DNA from: Candidatus Albibeggiatoa sp. nov. BB20
GTDB taxonomy: Bacteria; Pseudomonadota; Gammaproteobacteria; Beggiatoales; Beggiatoaceae
NCBI GenBank assembly: GCA_016744725.1
Contig: JADGDW010000027.1
Span: forward strand, 1 to 34,073
Length of the DNA stretch: 34,073 nucleotides
Reading direction: 5' to 3'
Shown piece after piece: positions 13,982-22,624 of the stretch; position 1 is the stretch's first letter; every line of letters begins with the position of its first letter. A program made the position numbers and the translations under genes. The notes below the pieces were generated by a model, which was given only the letters and a program-made list of their open reading frames with translations, was not told where the DNA came from and did not search any database.

Positions 13982-15673
13982 ATGCTAGTGCTTACACGCG
14001 CAGGTTATGCTTTACCGGGGACATCGCTTAATTTCAAAACAGGCACATGGCGAGTACAAAAACCGCTGCATCATCATCGTAGCGCACCTTGTCACACGGC
14101 CTGTCCTGCTGGTGAAAACGCCCAAGCCTATATCGCTGACATCCAAGCGGGTCATAGTCAAACTGCTTGGGAAACCCTCGTTAAAATAAACCCTTTACCT
14201 GCTATTACTGGACGCGTCTGTCCACATTTCTGTGAATCTGCCTGTAATCGTGGCGGCTTGGATGAACCAATTTCAATTCATGCGATTGAACGTTCTTTAG
14301 GTGAACAAGCCATTGAGAATAATTGGGCATATCCTGTTAACCCTGTTGCTAAAAATGCCCCTGAAATTGCCGTGATTGGTGCAGGGCCTGCGGGCTTGAC
14401 TGCAGCTTATCATTTGGCTCGCTTGGGCTATCGTTCCACCATTTTTGATGATAGAACCGAACCTGGAGGTACATTGCGCACGGCATTGCCGCCTTATCGT
14501 TTGCCACGCAACCTGTTAGATTCTGAAATCGAACGAGTATTAGCGATTGATGGGATTAATTTTCAGCCGCATACTCGTTTAGGTCGTGATGTGCAATTGC
14601 GTGAATTACAAGCAGATTATCCTGCCGTATTTTTAGGCGTTGGTGCACAGCAAAGTCAAGAATGGAATATTGATGGTGTTGTGCCCCATGATTTGCATTC
14701 AGGTTTGGATTTATTAAAAGAATGGGTTGATATTGGTAGCGTGCCAACGCCGAAGAGTGTTGCGATTGTCGGCGCGGGTAATACGGCTGTTGATATGGCG
14801 CGAGTGATGAAACGGGCAGGCGTTGCCGAAGTGCATATTATTTCACATAAACCGATTCCAAAACCGGGGATTCCGCAATCTGAAGCAATGCCAGCCATTC
14901 CGCGTGAAGTGGAAGAAGCGTTAGAAGAAGGCGTAATTATTCATGAATATCGTGGTATTCGGCGTTTAATTCTGCGTGGTGAACGAGTGATAGGTGTTGA
15001 GCTGGTTCACATGAAAAAAATGAAGCAAGAGAATGGACGTTTAAAACGGGTTGCTTTTGCAGGCACAGAGACGATTTTAAATGTCGATCAGGTGATTCCC
15101 GCCGTTGGGCAAGTGATTGATCCGTATGGGATGGAGAAAATTGCAGGTATTAGTTCGTTTTTACCTACTGACCACTGGGGACAGATTGAAGGTCATGCGG
15201 GTGTGTATGGTGGTGGTGATGCAGGTGGTCAAGCAGGTACAGTGACGGCTGCGATTGGTGATGGACGACGGGCTGCGATTGCCATTGATAAACAAATCCG
15301 TGGTGAAGCATTACCCGAAATTAAACAAGAACAACCGATTGCATTTGATGCCTTGAATTTACATTATTACGAGCCTGCGGCACGAATGCAGGAAACGGCC
15401 TTGCCTGTTGAACAACGTACTGGTGAAGAAGAAATTATCTCAGGTTTAAGTACCTCTGAAATGATAAAAGAAGCTGCGCGTTGTTTTTCCTGTGGTAATT
15501 GCTTGGCTTGTGATAATTGCTGGACCTTGTGCCCTGATTCCGCTGTGTTGAAAACCAAAGACCTTGCCAGTGATGGCAGTCATTATGTGTTTGATTATGA
15601 TTATTGTAAGGGCTGTGGTTTGTGTGCCAGTGAATGCCCTTGCGGCTATATCGAAATGCAGGACGAGCTATAG
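13982..15673 (+). CDS. GltD/DsrL-like NAD(P)-FAD oxidoreductase with C-terminal ferredoxin domain
   Basis: 563 residues. An N-terminal Fe-S linker has Cys37, 41, 80, 84 and 88 (CHTACP, then CPHFCESAC). An FAD fold opens with IAVIGAGPAGLTAA (GAGPAG 133-138), an NAD(P) fold with SVAIVGAGNTAVDMARV (about 259-275), and a GGGDAGGQAGTVTAAIGDG motif closes the FAD site. The tail (from about 501) holds CFSCGNCLACDNCWTLCP and CKGCGLCASECPCG, a ferredoxin-like pair with extra cysteines. The GltD module passes electrons between NAD(P)H and a partner. In DsrL of sulfur oxidisers the same order feeds dissimilatory sulfite reductase, but no dsr or gltB gene is near, so the partner is unknown. GGAGG sits 7 nt before the ATG, the strongest SD in the window, suggesting high expression. 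Terminator at 15702. Confidence 0.88.
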   Translation: MLVLTRAGYALPGTSLNFKTGTWRVQKPLHHHRSAPCHTACPAGENAQAYIADIQAGHSQTAWETLVKINPLPAITGRVCPHFCESACNRGGLDEPISIHAIERSLGEQAIENNWAYPVNPVAKNAPEIAVIGAGPAGLTAAYHLARLGYRSTIFDDRTEPGGTLRTALPPYRLPRNLLDSEIERVLAIDGINFQPHTRLGRDVQLRELQADYPAVFLGVGAQQSQEWNIDGVVPHDLHSGLDLLKEWVDIGSVPTPKSVAIVGAGNTAVDMARVMKRAGVAEVHIISHKPIPKPGIPQSEAMPAIPREVEEALEEGVIIHEYRGIRRLILRGERVIGVELVHMKKMKQENGRLKRVAFAGTETILNVDQVIPAVGQVIDPYGMEKIAGISSFLPTDHWGQIEGHAGVYGGGDAGGQAGTVTAAIGDGRRAAIAIDKQIRGEALPEIKQEQPIAFDALNLHYYEPAARMQETALPVEQRTGEEEIISGLSTSEMIKEAARCFSCGNCLACDNCWTLCPDSAVLKTKDLASDGSHYVFDYDYCKGCGLCASECPCGYIEMQDEL

Positions 15674-15701
15674 TTTTTAATTTGTTTTTTTAAATCTTAG
15701 A

Positions 15702-15739
15702 GGCTGGCGATTTTTAGTAAAGATTGCTGGCCTTTTTTT
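15702..15739 (+). terminator. Intrinsic terminator after the flavoprotein gene
   Basis: GGCTGGCGATTT pairs with AGATTGCTGGCC (several G-U pairs) and is followed by seven T residues. It starts 29 nt after the stop codon. Confidence 0.75.
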
Positions 15740-15813
15740 AAATTGAGTGATGTGAGTCTCCTCAGTACAGAACTTCTGCACTCAACAAAAATTAAGGGTA
15801 TATGTCATTTTAT

Positions 15814-16099
15814 CTAGGCAATATAAATCTTGATCTCCTTTAATTTCGGCTCAGGTATAGTCATTTTATTCTAAAGTGATACAGGACTGGCAGTCCTAGA
15901 TTTTGAAATTGATTGATATTTAAAGTGTAAAAGGACTGCCAGTCCCATAAACCGAAATTGACTATATATTAAATACGTGTCTACTTTGAACTACTTCATA
16001 TTCTTCAGCTTCTCCAAATAGATGACCACAACAATGACAACTGTTTGGCAGATGCACTTCTACTTTATCTATTTCTTCTGCTGGTTCTAGGCTCTTGCC
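15814..16099 (-). pseudogene. IS66-family transposase remnant (zinc-finger region), split by a repeat element
   Basis: On the minus strand, 16099 down to about 15966 encodes KSLEPAEEIDKVEVHLP, NSCHCCGHLFGEAEEYE and QSRHVFNI. This is the IS66 transposase zinc-binding region, with its C-H-C-C knuckle and conserved '(R)QVFDIP' end. The frame is broken exactly after FNI by the 111-bp repeat element and resumes on the other side at 15855 as PEPKLKEIKIYIA, then TAG. It starts after a stop and lacks both the N-terminal part and the catalytic domain, so it is a dead fragment. It marks this 16-kb gap as a former insertion-sequence site. Confidence 0.75.
15856..15966 (-). mobile_element. MITE-like repeat, copy A (inverted relative to B and C)
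   Basis: 111 bp from TATAGTCA to TGACTATA. It carries two palindromes, AGGACTGGCAGTCCT (15883-15897) and AGGACTGCCAGTCCC (15932-15946). Read on minus it aligns end to end with copies B and C. It splits the IS66 frame; removing TAGTC...GACTA with one flanking TA joins FNI to PEPK in frame, so TA is the likely duplicated target. It has no coding capacity. Confidence 0.85.
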
Positions 16100-16158
16100 T
16101 TAAAGTTATCACAACTCTGTGCTCACAATAGAATCCTTGCACATCCAAATAGAATCAC
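16100..16158. other. Spacer before the protease promoter, nothing seen
   Basis: Short A/T-rich spacer between the IS66 remnant and the promoter of the subtilisin-like lipoprotein. No repeat, frame or RNA structure is recognised. The stretch 15740-15813, on the other side of the remnant, contains only the small inverted repeat CAGAA-C-TTCTG near 15765. Confidence 0.4.
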
Positions 16159-16187
16159 TTTACATTGTGAAATACAGTCGGTATAAA
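16159..16187 (+). promoter_or_regulatory. Sigma70-type promoter of the S8 lipoprotein gene
   Basis: TTTACA (16159-16164) and TATAAA (16182-16187) with an ideal 17-nt spacer, about 40 nt before the start at 16226. It is the best -35/-10 pair I see in the window. Confidence 0.6.
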
Positions 16188-16225
16188 GATTTATAGATTT
16201 TTTACGACTAATGGAATCTAACACT

Positions 16226-18856
16226 ATGCTTGTTAAACGTCTTTGGTTTTACTTAATAATATTGTTTACTCTTGCCGCATGTGGCAGTAGTGATGATAGC
16301 TCCTCGTCATCATCTAATAACAACAACACAACAACGCCACCTGTTGCCCAAACCCATACCCTCGTGGGTAAAATTGTCGCAGCCAGCAATACCGCAACCG
16401 ACAGCGATGTCAATGATGTCAATGCGTTAAATAATACTAATAATGACTTTGAGTCAGCTCAGCCTATTCCTAACCCCGTGATTTTAGGTGGTTATGTCAA
16501 TCGTCCGGGATCAGGTAATACTGGTAACTCACGTAACAATGGGGATATTGATGATTATTTTCGAGCTTCATTGCAACAAGGACAAATTTTAAATTTATTT
16601 GTTGCCAACGATGATTTAGCAGTTAATGATTTGGATTTAGGCTTATTAGATAGTGCGGGTAATATTTTAAATGCGTCAGTTGGTGAAGGTGCAACGGAAA
16701 GTATTACTGTGCCCGCGGATGGTTCTTATTTTATTCAAGTTCATGCCCATCTCGGTGCATCAAATTATGTGTTAAATATTGGTCAAGCATTACAGCAAAC
16801 TAGCTTAAGCATCATACCTCGTTTAACTGATAATATTGTCGAAGGTGATGTATTAGTTGAATTCCAGCCTGATGATGAACAGTTGACTTATCAAGCGTTG
16901 AATGCGTTAAGCAGCCTTGGCTTAAGTTCTCAGCGTGTTAATACTGAGCGCCGTAGTCGTTATCAGTTTGATGTTGAAAATACCCTGTCAGCACAACAAT
17001 TTAATCGTCCTAATGGATGTATTACTACAGACTTTGGTGCAACTGAAATCCCAGATGAATTAAAAGCCAAATTCAGTACCTTGATGTTGGCAAAATGCTT
17101 AAGTCGCCGTGATGATATTTTAGCTGCAACCCCAAACTACATATTATCTGCCCAAGCAACTCCAAATGATTCGTTTTATCGTTATCAATGGAACTATCAA
17201 ATGATGAATTTGCCACAAGCATGGGATACTACTGTGGGTAGTTCGTCGGTGATTGTTGCTGTGATTGATACAGGTGTGTTACTGCGCCATCCTGATTTGC
17301 AAGGTAAATTTGCTCAAGGCTATGATTTTATTTCTGATACCAGTGTTTCAATCGATGGCGATGGGATTGACTCTAACCCTGATGACCCCGGTGACCAAAG
17401 TGTCGGTGGCAGTAGTTTCCATGGAACTCATGTTGCGGGCGTTGTTGGTGCGTTGAGTAATAATAATGAAGGGATTGCAGGTGTGGGCTGGCAAACTAAG
17501 ATTATGCCTTTACGAGTATTAGGCAAAAATGGTAACGGTAGTGATTATAGCGTTGAACAAGCCATTCGTTATGCCATTGGTATTGATAATGATTCAGGCT
17601 CAATTCCGGGGCGCACGGCACACATCATCAATTTGAGTTTAGGTGGGCCTAGTATTTCCTCACGTTTCCAAGCAGTAATCCAACAAGCACGAAATGCAGG
17701 TGTATTCATTGTTGCTGCGGCAGGTAATGATAATTCCCGTACACCATATTATCCAGCGTCATTGCCGGGGGTAATTTCAGTTGCCGCTGTTGATATGAGC
17801 CGTAAAAAAGCGTCTTATTCTAACTATAATGAATTTGTAGATATTGCTGCTCCAGGTGGTGATAACACGCCCGACATCAATGGTGATGGTGTACCTGATG
17901 GCATTATCAGTACAATTGGTGATGACAGCACAGGCCAAATTAAATTTGAGTATTACTCTCTCGTAGGTACTTCAATGGCCACTCCACATGTTGCTGGTGT
18001 TATTTCATTGATGAAGGCGGCGAATCCAGATTTAACGCCTGAAAACGTAGACAATTTAATCAGCAGTGGTGCGATTACATCTGATATTGGTACAGAAGGG
18101 CGTGATAGCAGTTTTGGTTATGGTTTGCTTGATGCGAATAAAGCAGTATTAGCAGCTGCCCAATTTGGACAAGATGATACTGGTGTGCAAGCTGATCCTG
18201 TTTTGGTCGTCACACCACAATCACTAAACTTTGGTTCAAGCTCAACTACTGCAACCTTAAGCATAGGCAATGGTGGTAATGGCACATTACGAATTTTAGA
18301 TATTTCAGATGATGCCAGCGGTTATGTTACTGTCAATGGCTTTGGTTTAGGTGAATATGAAATTAGAGTCAATCGTAGTGGTTTAGAGTCTGGTACTTAT
18401 AGTGCAATCATCAAAATCAGTAGTAGTGTTAATACCATCAATATTCCTGTGATCTGGCAAGTCAATAATGACGATCCAAGTACCCAATCAGGTGATGGTG
18501 GTCATCATTATATTTTATTGATTGATACTGATTCGCAAGAAACGGTTAAACAGACTTCAGCCTCGGCTCTGGACGGCATCTATGATTTTCGTTTTACCAA
18601 CATCTTAACGGGTAATTACCAAGTGGTTGCAGGTACTGATGCGAATAATAATAATGTAATTTGTGAACCGGGTGAAGCGTGTGGTGCATATTTAACCCTA
18701 TCCCGACCCAGTAATATTAATGTTGATGATAGTTATTCGGGTGTTGATTTTAGCACTGGATTTAATGTGAACTTCTCTACTCAATCGGTTGGTTCAACAG
18801 GTCAATCTCAAGGTTATCAATTGTTACCTTCAGATTTAAAACAGGTCGCTCAGTAA
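16226..18856 (+). CDS. Subtilisin-like (S8) serine protease lipoprotein
   Basis: 876 residues from ATG 16226; an upstream in-frame ATG at 16211 has no SD, whereas GGAA lies about 10 nt before the second. The start MLVKRLWFYLIILFTLAAC ends in a lipobox (LAAC), then a Ser/Asn-rich tether, so it is a lipidated exported protein. A beta-sandwich like the PPC domain follows (DIDDYFRASLQQGQILNLFV, then DGSYFIQVHAH), then a propeptide-like region, then the S8 fold: Asp in VIVAVIDTGVLLRHPDL, His in FHGTHVAGV, Asn in AAAGNDNS and Ser in GTSMATPHVAG, a complete triad with its oxyanion Asn. After about residue 650 come a BACON-like beta domain (VTPQSLNFGSSS) and a final region with GTDANNNNVICEPGEACG, possibly calcium-binding. 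It probably degrades extracellular proteins or processes surface proteins. Confidence 0.93.
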   Translation: MLVKRLWFYLIILFTLAACGSSDDSSSSSSNNNNTTTPPVAQTHTLVGKIVAASNTATDSDVNDVNALNNTNNDFESAQPIPNPVILGGYVNRPGSGNTGNSRNNGDIDDYFRASLQQGQILNLFVANDDLAVNDLDLGLLDSAGNILNASVGEGATESITVPADGSYFIQVHAHLGASNYVLNIGQALQQTSLSIIPRLTDNIVEGDVLVEFQPDDEQLTYQALNALSSLGLSSQRVNTERRSRYQFDVENTLSAQQFNRPNGCITTDFGATEIPDELKAKFSTLMLAKCLSRRDDILAATPNYILSAQATPNDSFYRYQWNYQMMNLPQAWDTTVGSSSVIVAVIDTGVLLRHPDLQGKFAQGYDFISDTSVSIDGDGIDSNPDDPGDQSVGGSSFHGTHVAGVVGALSNNNEGIAGVGWQTKIMPLRVLGKNGNGSDYSVEQAIRYAIGIDNDSGSIPGRTAHIINLSLGGPSISSRFQAVIQQARNAGVFIVAAAGNDNSRTPYYPASLPGVISVAAVDMSRKKASYSNYNEFVDIAAPGGDNTPDINGDGVPDGIISTIGDDSTGQIKFEYYSLVGTSMATPHVAGVISLMKAANPDLTPENVDNLISSGAITSDIGTEGRDSSFGYGLLDANKAVLAAAQFGQDDTGVQADPVLVVTPQSLNFGSSSTTATLSIGNGGNGTLRILDISDDASGYVTVNGFGLGEYEIRVNRSGLESGTYSAIIKISSSVNTINIPVIWQVNNDDPSTQSGDGGHHYILLIDTDSQETVKQTSASALDGIYDFRFTNILTGNYQVVAGTDANNNNVICEPGEACGAYLTLSRPSNINVDDSYSGVDFSTGFNVNFSTQSVGSTGQSQGYQLLPSDLKQVAQ

Positions 18857-18864
18857 TATTATTT

Positions 18865-18894
18865 CACTCTCAGACAGCAGATTGTTTGGGAGTG
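18865..18894 (+). terminator. Weak hairpin after the protease gene
   Basis: CACTCTC pairs with GGGAGTG across a 16-nt loop, 8 nt after the stop codon. The following ATTTC is not a proper U-tract, so it is a weak terminator at best. Confidence 0.3.
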
Positions 18895-19203
18895 ATTTCA
18901 AAAAACATCGTCTTATTTGCCTATCTGGATGATGCTTAAAGCTTCAGCTTTGGACTCCTGTCTATTATTATCGCACTTTGCGGAAATGCGTTATCAGAGT
19001 CTGATTTAATGGTTAAAATTTTAGGTTCTGGCTTTATTGTCACGGATTTAACTCAATCTGCTATTCATTACTTAAGCCTCTTATTTTTTAATCAAACCCA
19101 TACCTAACTTAAACTATCTCAGTCATTTTGCAAGAAACAACGCTAGCATTCTGTGTATTGCTTCATTATTATTAGCGCGTTACGGATGAGTGGAAATAAC
19201 ATA
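18895..19203. other. Gap before ppx, no gene supported
   Basis: About 300 nt. A 33-codon frame from ATG 19009 (begins MVKILGSGFIVTD) has no SD and no recognisable similarity. No transposon, RNA or clear promoter is seen, although the ppx promoter should lie in the last 100 nt. Confidence 0.35.
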
Positions 19204-20730
19204 ATGTATATTTTACCCAATTTTTTTCAACAACCTCCTGACACGGAAGTGGTTGCGGCTGTAGATTTAGGCTCAAATAGTTTTCACATGATTGTTGCGC
19301 GTTTTAAAGATGGGCAAATTCATGTATTAGATAGACTTAAAGAAATGGTGCGCTTAGGTGGAGGCCTAGATAAGTACAATTATCTTTCAGAAGAGTCTCA
19401 GCAACGTGCTTTAGACTGCTTAGCTCGATTTGGACAACGCTTACATGACATGCCCGTAGATAGTGTGCGTATTGTTGGTACAAATGTATTTCGAGCTGCG
19501 GTGAATGCGCAAGGATTTTTACAACAAGCAGAACAAGTGCTTAATCACCCGATTGAAATTGTCTCTGGTCGGGAAGAAGCCCGTTTAATTTACTTGGGTG
19601 TGGCGCATACACTGGCTTCCACAGATGAAAAAACCTTAGTCGTTGATATCGGTGGTGGCAGTACCGAATTTATTATTGGGCAGAAATTTGACACGCTTGA
19701 ACGTGAAAGTTTAAACATGGGTTGTGTCAGTATGACCCAGCGTTACTTTTATAATGGCGAAATTAAAGCAAAGCCCATGCGCCGTGCTGAAATTCATGCT
19801 CAACAAGAATTACAAGTAATCAAATATCGTTTTAAAGAACTAGGCTGGGATATGGCGATTGGTGCAGCGGGTACATTGCGTTCTGTTGAACGGGTCATCC
19901 GTGAGATGGGTTGGGACAATAAAATTTCGCGCCAAGGCTTACAACATTTAAAAGCGGCATTGCTTGAGGCCGAGCATGTAGACAATTTAAAACTAAAAGG
20001 ACTTAGTACGCGTCGTACCCCAGTTTTTGCTGGTGGTGTTGCAATTATTTCGGGGATTTTCGATGCACTCAATTTAGAATCGATGAAAGCTTCTGATAGT
20101 GCATTGCGTGAAGGGGTGGTCTTAGACTTACTTGGGCGTATTACTCGTGAAGATGCACGTGATACAACGATTCAAAATCTCATCTCACGTTATTCAGTCG
20201 ATAGCCAACAAGCAGCTCGAGTTGAAAATACAGCTTTGGCCTTTTTATCTCAGATTGCTGAGGACTGGCATTTGAATAAACAAGAAGATTATGCCGCCAT
20301 GTTAAGTTGGGGCGCACGTTTACATGAAATTGGTCTAAGTATCGCTCATGATAGCTACCATAAACATGGTGAATATTTAATCACTTATTCAGATTTAGCG
20401 GGTTTCTCTCGCCAAGAACAAGTCTTTTTAGCAACTTTAGTTCGTTCGCATCGTCGCCGCTTCCCTACTACAGAGGCTTGTGAAACATGCAGCCCATCAG
20501 AAAAGGCAAAATTACAACGCTTGTGCATTCTGTTGCGTTTGGCTGTACTCGTGCACAGAAGTCGTACCCCTATCGACCAAATGCCAGAAATAGTGTTGCA
20601 AACAACAGACAGTGGTATTAAAGTGCAATTTCCGCCACAATGGCTAGAAACACACCCTTTAACTCATGCTGATTTAGAGCAAGAGCGGGAATATCTTAAA
20701 GATATACAATTAGTTTTAGATTTTGAATGA
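19204..20730 (+). CDS. ppx: Exopolyphosphatase / Ppx-GppA phosphatase
   Basis: 508 residues from ATG 19204 (GGAA about 10 nt upstream); a 525-residue reading from GTG 19153 adds an atypical N-terminus. The ASKHA-fold signatures are AAVDLGSNSFHMIVARF (phosphate 1), RIVGTNVFRAA, the SGREEARLIYLGV loop with catalytic Glu, VVDIGGGSTEFIIG (phosphate 2) and GAAGTLRSVERV. Residues from about 320 form the HD-like helical domain (HEIGLSIAHDSYHKHGEYLI, then RSHRR). The length fits Ppx/GppA proteins that have the C-terminal domain. It releases phosphate from polyphosphate, or from pppGpp in the GppA case; sequence alone does not separate the two, though the opening FFQQPPDTEVVAAVDLGSNS is more Ppx-like. 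No ppk is nearby. Confidence 0.92.
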   Translation: MYILPNFFQQPPDTEVVAAVDLGSNSFHMIVARFKDGQIHVLDRLKEMVRLGGGLDKYNYLSEESQQRALDCLARFGQRLHDMPVDSVRIVGTNVFRAAVNAQGFLQQAEQVLNHPIEIVSGREEARLIYLGVAHTLASTDEKTLVVDIGGGSTEFIIGQKFDTLERESLNMGCVSMTQRYFYNGEIKAKPMRRAEIHAQQELQVIKYRFKELGWDMAIGAAGTLRSVERVIREMGWDNKISRQGLQHLKAALLEAEHVDNLKLKGLSTRRTPVFAGGVAIISGIFDALNLESMKASDSALREGVVLDLLGRITREDARDTTIQNLISRYSVDSQQAARVENTALAFLSQIAEDWHLNKQEDYAAMLSWGARLHEIGLSIAHDSYHKHGEYLITYSDLAGFSRQEQVFLATLVRSHRRRFPTTEACETCSPSEKAKLQRLCILLRLAVLVHRSRTPIDQMPEIVLQTTDSGIKVQFPPQWLETHPLTHADLEQEREYLKDIQLVLDFE

Positions 20731-20744
20731 TTGTATGTAGCACT

Positions 20745-20798
20745 TTGTTATAAAATGGTGTATCATTTTAACAACAAATGTTGAGTTGTGGTTTTTTT
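20745..20798 (+). terminator. Terminator after ppx
   Basis: A hairpin (TTGTTA..AAATG with CATTTTAACAA) is followed at once by a second stem, ACAAC/GTTGT (20771-20775 with 20785-20789), and then GG and seven T residues. The second stem with its T-run is the more terminator-like of the two. Confidence 0.5.
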
Positions 20799-20995
20799 GC
20801 AGACAAACTGTTGCATTTTGTTTCGCGCTAGGTTATGGTTTGCAAGTCAATAGACAATACAAATGACTTGATAAATTTGTCTGTATCGAATTACGTTAAT
20901 GAATTATTAAGATTCTTTGTTGTGTAAGTGCAACAGGGAATAAAGTTTTAAGCTTAGGCTTCAATCATTTTTTAAATTTTAAACGGAGAAACTTT

Positions 20996-22165
20996 ATGAA
21001 TCGCAAAGTTCTTGTTCTTGCTGTGGCAACTGCTTTTGCAGCACCTATGGCAGCAACTGCTGACGTAAAATTATCTGGTAATATCCAAGGCGAATATAAC
21101 TACGCTGAAGTGGGCAACTACGACCGCGAAAGTTATACTAATGATGGCGTTGGTGCTGGTTTCAATGGTGGTCCTAACCATATTCGTCTTGACTTTGAAG
21201 AGTCTTTAGGCGGTGGATTAAAAGCTTACGGTCGTTACACAGCAGCTTTCAGTACTTTTGCTAACAAAGGTTTAGTAAGTGGTCAAGAAACTTACGTTGG
21301 TTTGAAAGGCTCAGTTGCTTACTTCCGTTTAGGTAAAATGACTGGCGCATACAAAGCATCTAAAGGTTTAGTTGATCCTTGGGCAGGTACTTCATTACAA
21401 GCTCGTGGTACTGGTGGTGGTATGACTGGTAGCACTTACTTAGCTCCTGTTGCATTAAAAGACTGCAGCGGTTGTGCTTATGGTCCTTTAAAAGATCAAA
21501 TTGATTCGTTAAAAGCAGACCCTAGCATCAATGCTGGTGAATACTTAGTAACATCTAAGCAAACACATTCTCCTTATGGTGCATTCACACATAGCAGCTA
21601 TGTTGAAAACGTAGTTGAAATTGGTGCTAAATTCGGTGGTTTCTCAGCAAGCCTTCAAGGTGTTGTTGATAAAGGTACTGGCATGGACGGTGCGGGCTTA
21701 GTTGAATTAAAATATTCTGCTGAAAACTTCACTATCTTCGCTGCTGGCGCATACACTGATTTAACTAACAACATTACAAACGTTACTAATGATATCACTA
21801 GTAGTGACGAAGCAGACGAAGACGATGGCTTCAGTAACTGGAAAATTGGTGCACAAGCTAAATTTGCTGGTTTGAAACTTGGTTTACAATTCGAAGATGC
21901 TGAAATGGGTACTATGACTGGTGGTCAAGGCCAATACATTTTAGGTTCTGTCGATTATGGCATCAACAACGTTTCTTTAGCTGCATGGGTTGCAAGCTAC
22001 TCTGATGATGACTTAGAAGAAGATGACGCATTAAGCTTCGCTATTGGTGCAAAATATAAATTCAGCAAACGTACTATGGCTTATGTTGGCTACCGTCAAA
22101 CTGACAGTGACAACGACTATCGTGATGAAAATGTATTTACTTTAGGTGTTCGTCACTCTTTCTAA
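20996..22165 (+). CDS. Gram-negative porin
   Basis: 389 residues. The signal peptide MNRKVLVLAVATAFAAPMAATA is cleaved before DVKLSGNIQGEYNY. The mature protein shows alternating strands and acidic loops typical of general trimeric porins: LDFEESLGGGLKAYGRYT, TYVGLKGSVAYFRLGKM (the conserved 'fvGLkg-fG-l-lGr' segment), and the final strand VFTLGVRHSF ending in Phe, the BAM recognition residue. A Cys pair (DCSGCAYG) lies in a predicted extracellular loop and may form a disulfide. GGAG is well spaced before the ATG. Codon use is clean and regular compared with its neighbours, consistent with high expression. It probably allows diffusion of small solutes; specificity cannot be read. Terminator at 22195. 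Confidence 0.92.
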   Translation: MNRKVLVLAVATAFAAPMAATADVKLSGNIQGEYNYAEVGNYDRESYTNDGVGAGFNGGPNHIRLDFEESLGGGLKAYGRYTAAFSTFANKGLVSGQETYVGLKGSVAYFRLGKMTGAYKASKGLVDPWAGTSLQARGTGGGMTGSTYLAPVALKDCSGCAYGPLKDQIDSLKADPSINAGEYLVTSKQTHSPYGAFTHSSYVENVVEIGAKFGGFSASLQGVVDKGTGMDGAGLVELKYSAENFTIFAAGAYTDLTNNITNVTNDITSSDEADEDDGFSNWKIGAQAKFAGLKLGLQFEDAEMGTMTGGQGQYILGSVDYGINNVSLAAWVASYSDDDLEEDDALSFAIGAKYKFSKRTMAYVGYRQTDSDNDYRDENVFTLGVRHSF

Positions 22166-22194
22166 TTTGATTTTTCTTAGTTAGATAGATTGAT

Positions 22195-22231
22195 AAAAAG
22201 GCCCTTGGGATGAATGTCTCAGGGGCTTTTT
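22195..22231 (+). terminator. Intrinsic terminator after the porin gene
   Basis: An A-tract and GGCCCTTGGGA pair with TCTCAGGGGCTTTTT (one bulged base) around a short loop, 30 nt after the stop. The A-tract opposite the T-tract would let it also act on minus. Confidence 0.8.
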
Positions 22232-22308
22232 GACATTTGTAGAAAGCAAAATATATAATATTGAAATCAAATAACAGATGAAACTAAATAAAGGATCATA
22301 ATCCATTG

Positions 22309-22425
22309 TATAGTCAATTCTATCTTAAGTGCGAGGACTGGCAGTCCTGAAATTCTTTAAATATTAATCACTTATTAAAAATAAGGGCTGCTAGTCCTGT
22401 ATCACTTTAAAGTAAAATTACTATA
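22309..22425 (+). mobile_element. MITE-like repeat, copy B
   Basis: 117 bp from TATAGTCAATT to TTACTATA, with palindrome AGGACTGGCAGTCCT (22334-22348) and a degenerate partner AGGGCTGCTAGTCCT (22384-22398). It has the same order and orientation as copy C. It lies between the porin terminator and the GspF-like gene, possibly between that gene and its promoter. Confidence 0.85.
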
Positions 22426-22624
22426 GAACACGTCTAACAGATAGCAGTACATCAAAATAATGTGGCTTATAAAATCGCTATTCAACAATATTTTTTTATA
22501 CAATGTGTTTCAATACTCTGAATGCTTTTCTATATTTTTATGCGGAAATAAGCTCTTAGATGCCATATTCTTCAATATGGGTGGGTTATACTATTGGAAT
22601 CTATCCAAAAATGATGCACTATCC

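Noticed and set aside
15883..15946. Paired GGACTGGCAGTCC palindromes as a CRISPR or REP pair
   Set aside because: Only two per locus, in fixed order with shared flanks and terminal repeats; a transposon-like unit explains them better than an array.
19009..19110. 33-codon frame beginning MVKILGSGFIVTD before ppx
   Set aside because: No ribosome-binding site or promoter, and nothing recognisable in the peptide.
22460..22624. 55-residue N-terminal extension of the GspF-like protein
   Set aside because: It does not resemble the family, and MSQQYSYKAMDNHG matches the standard start.
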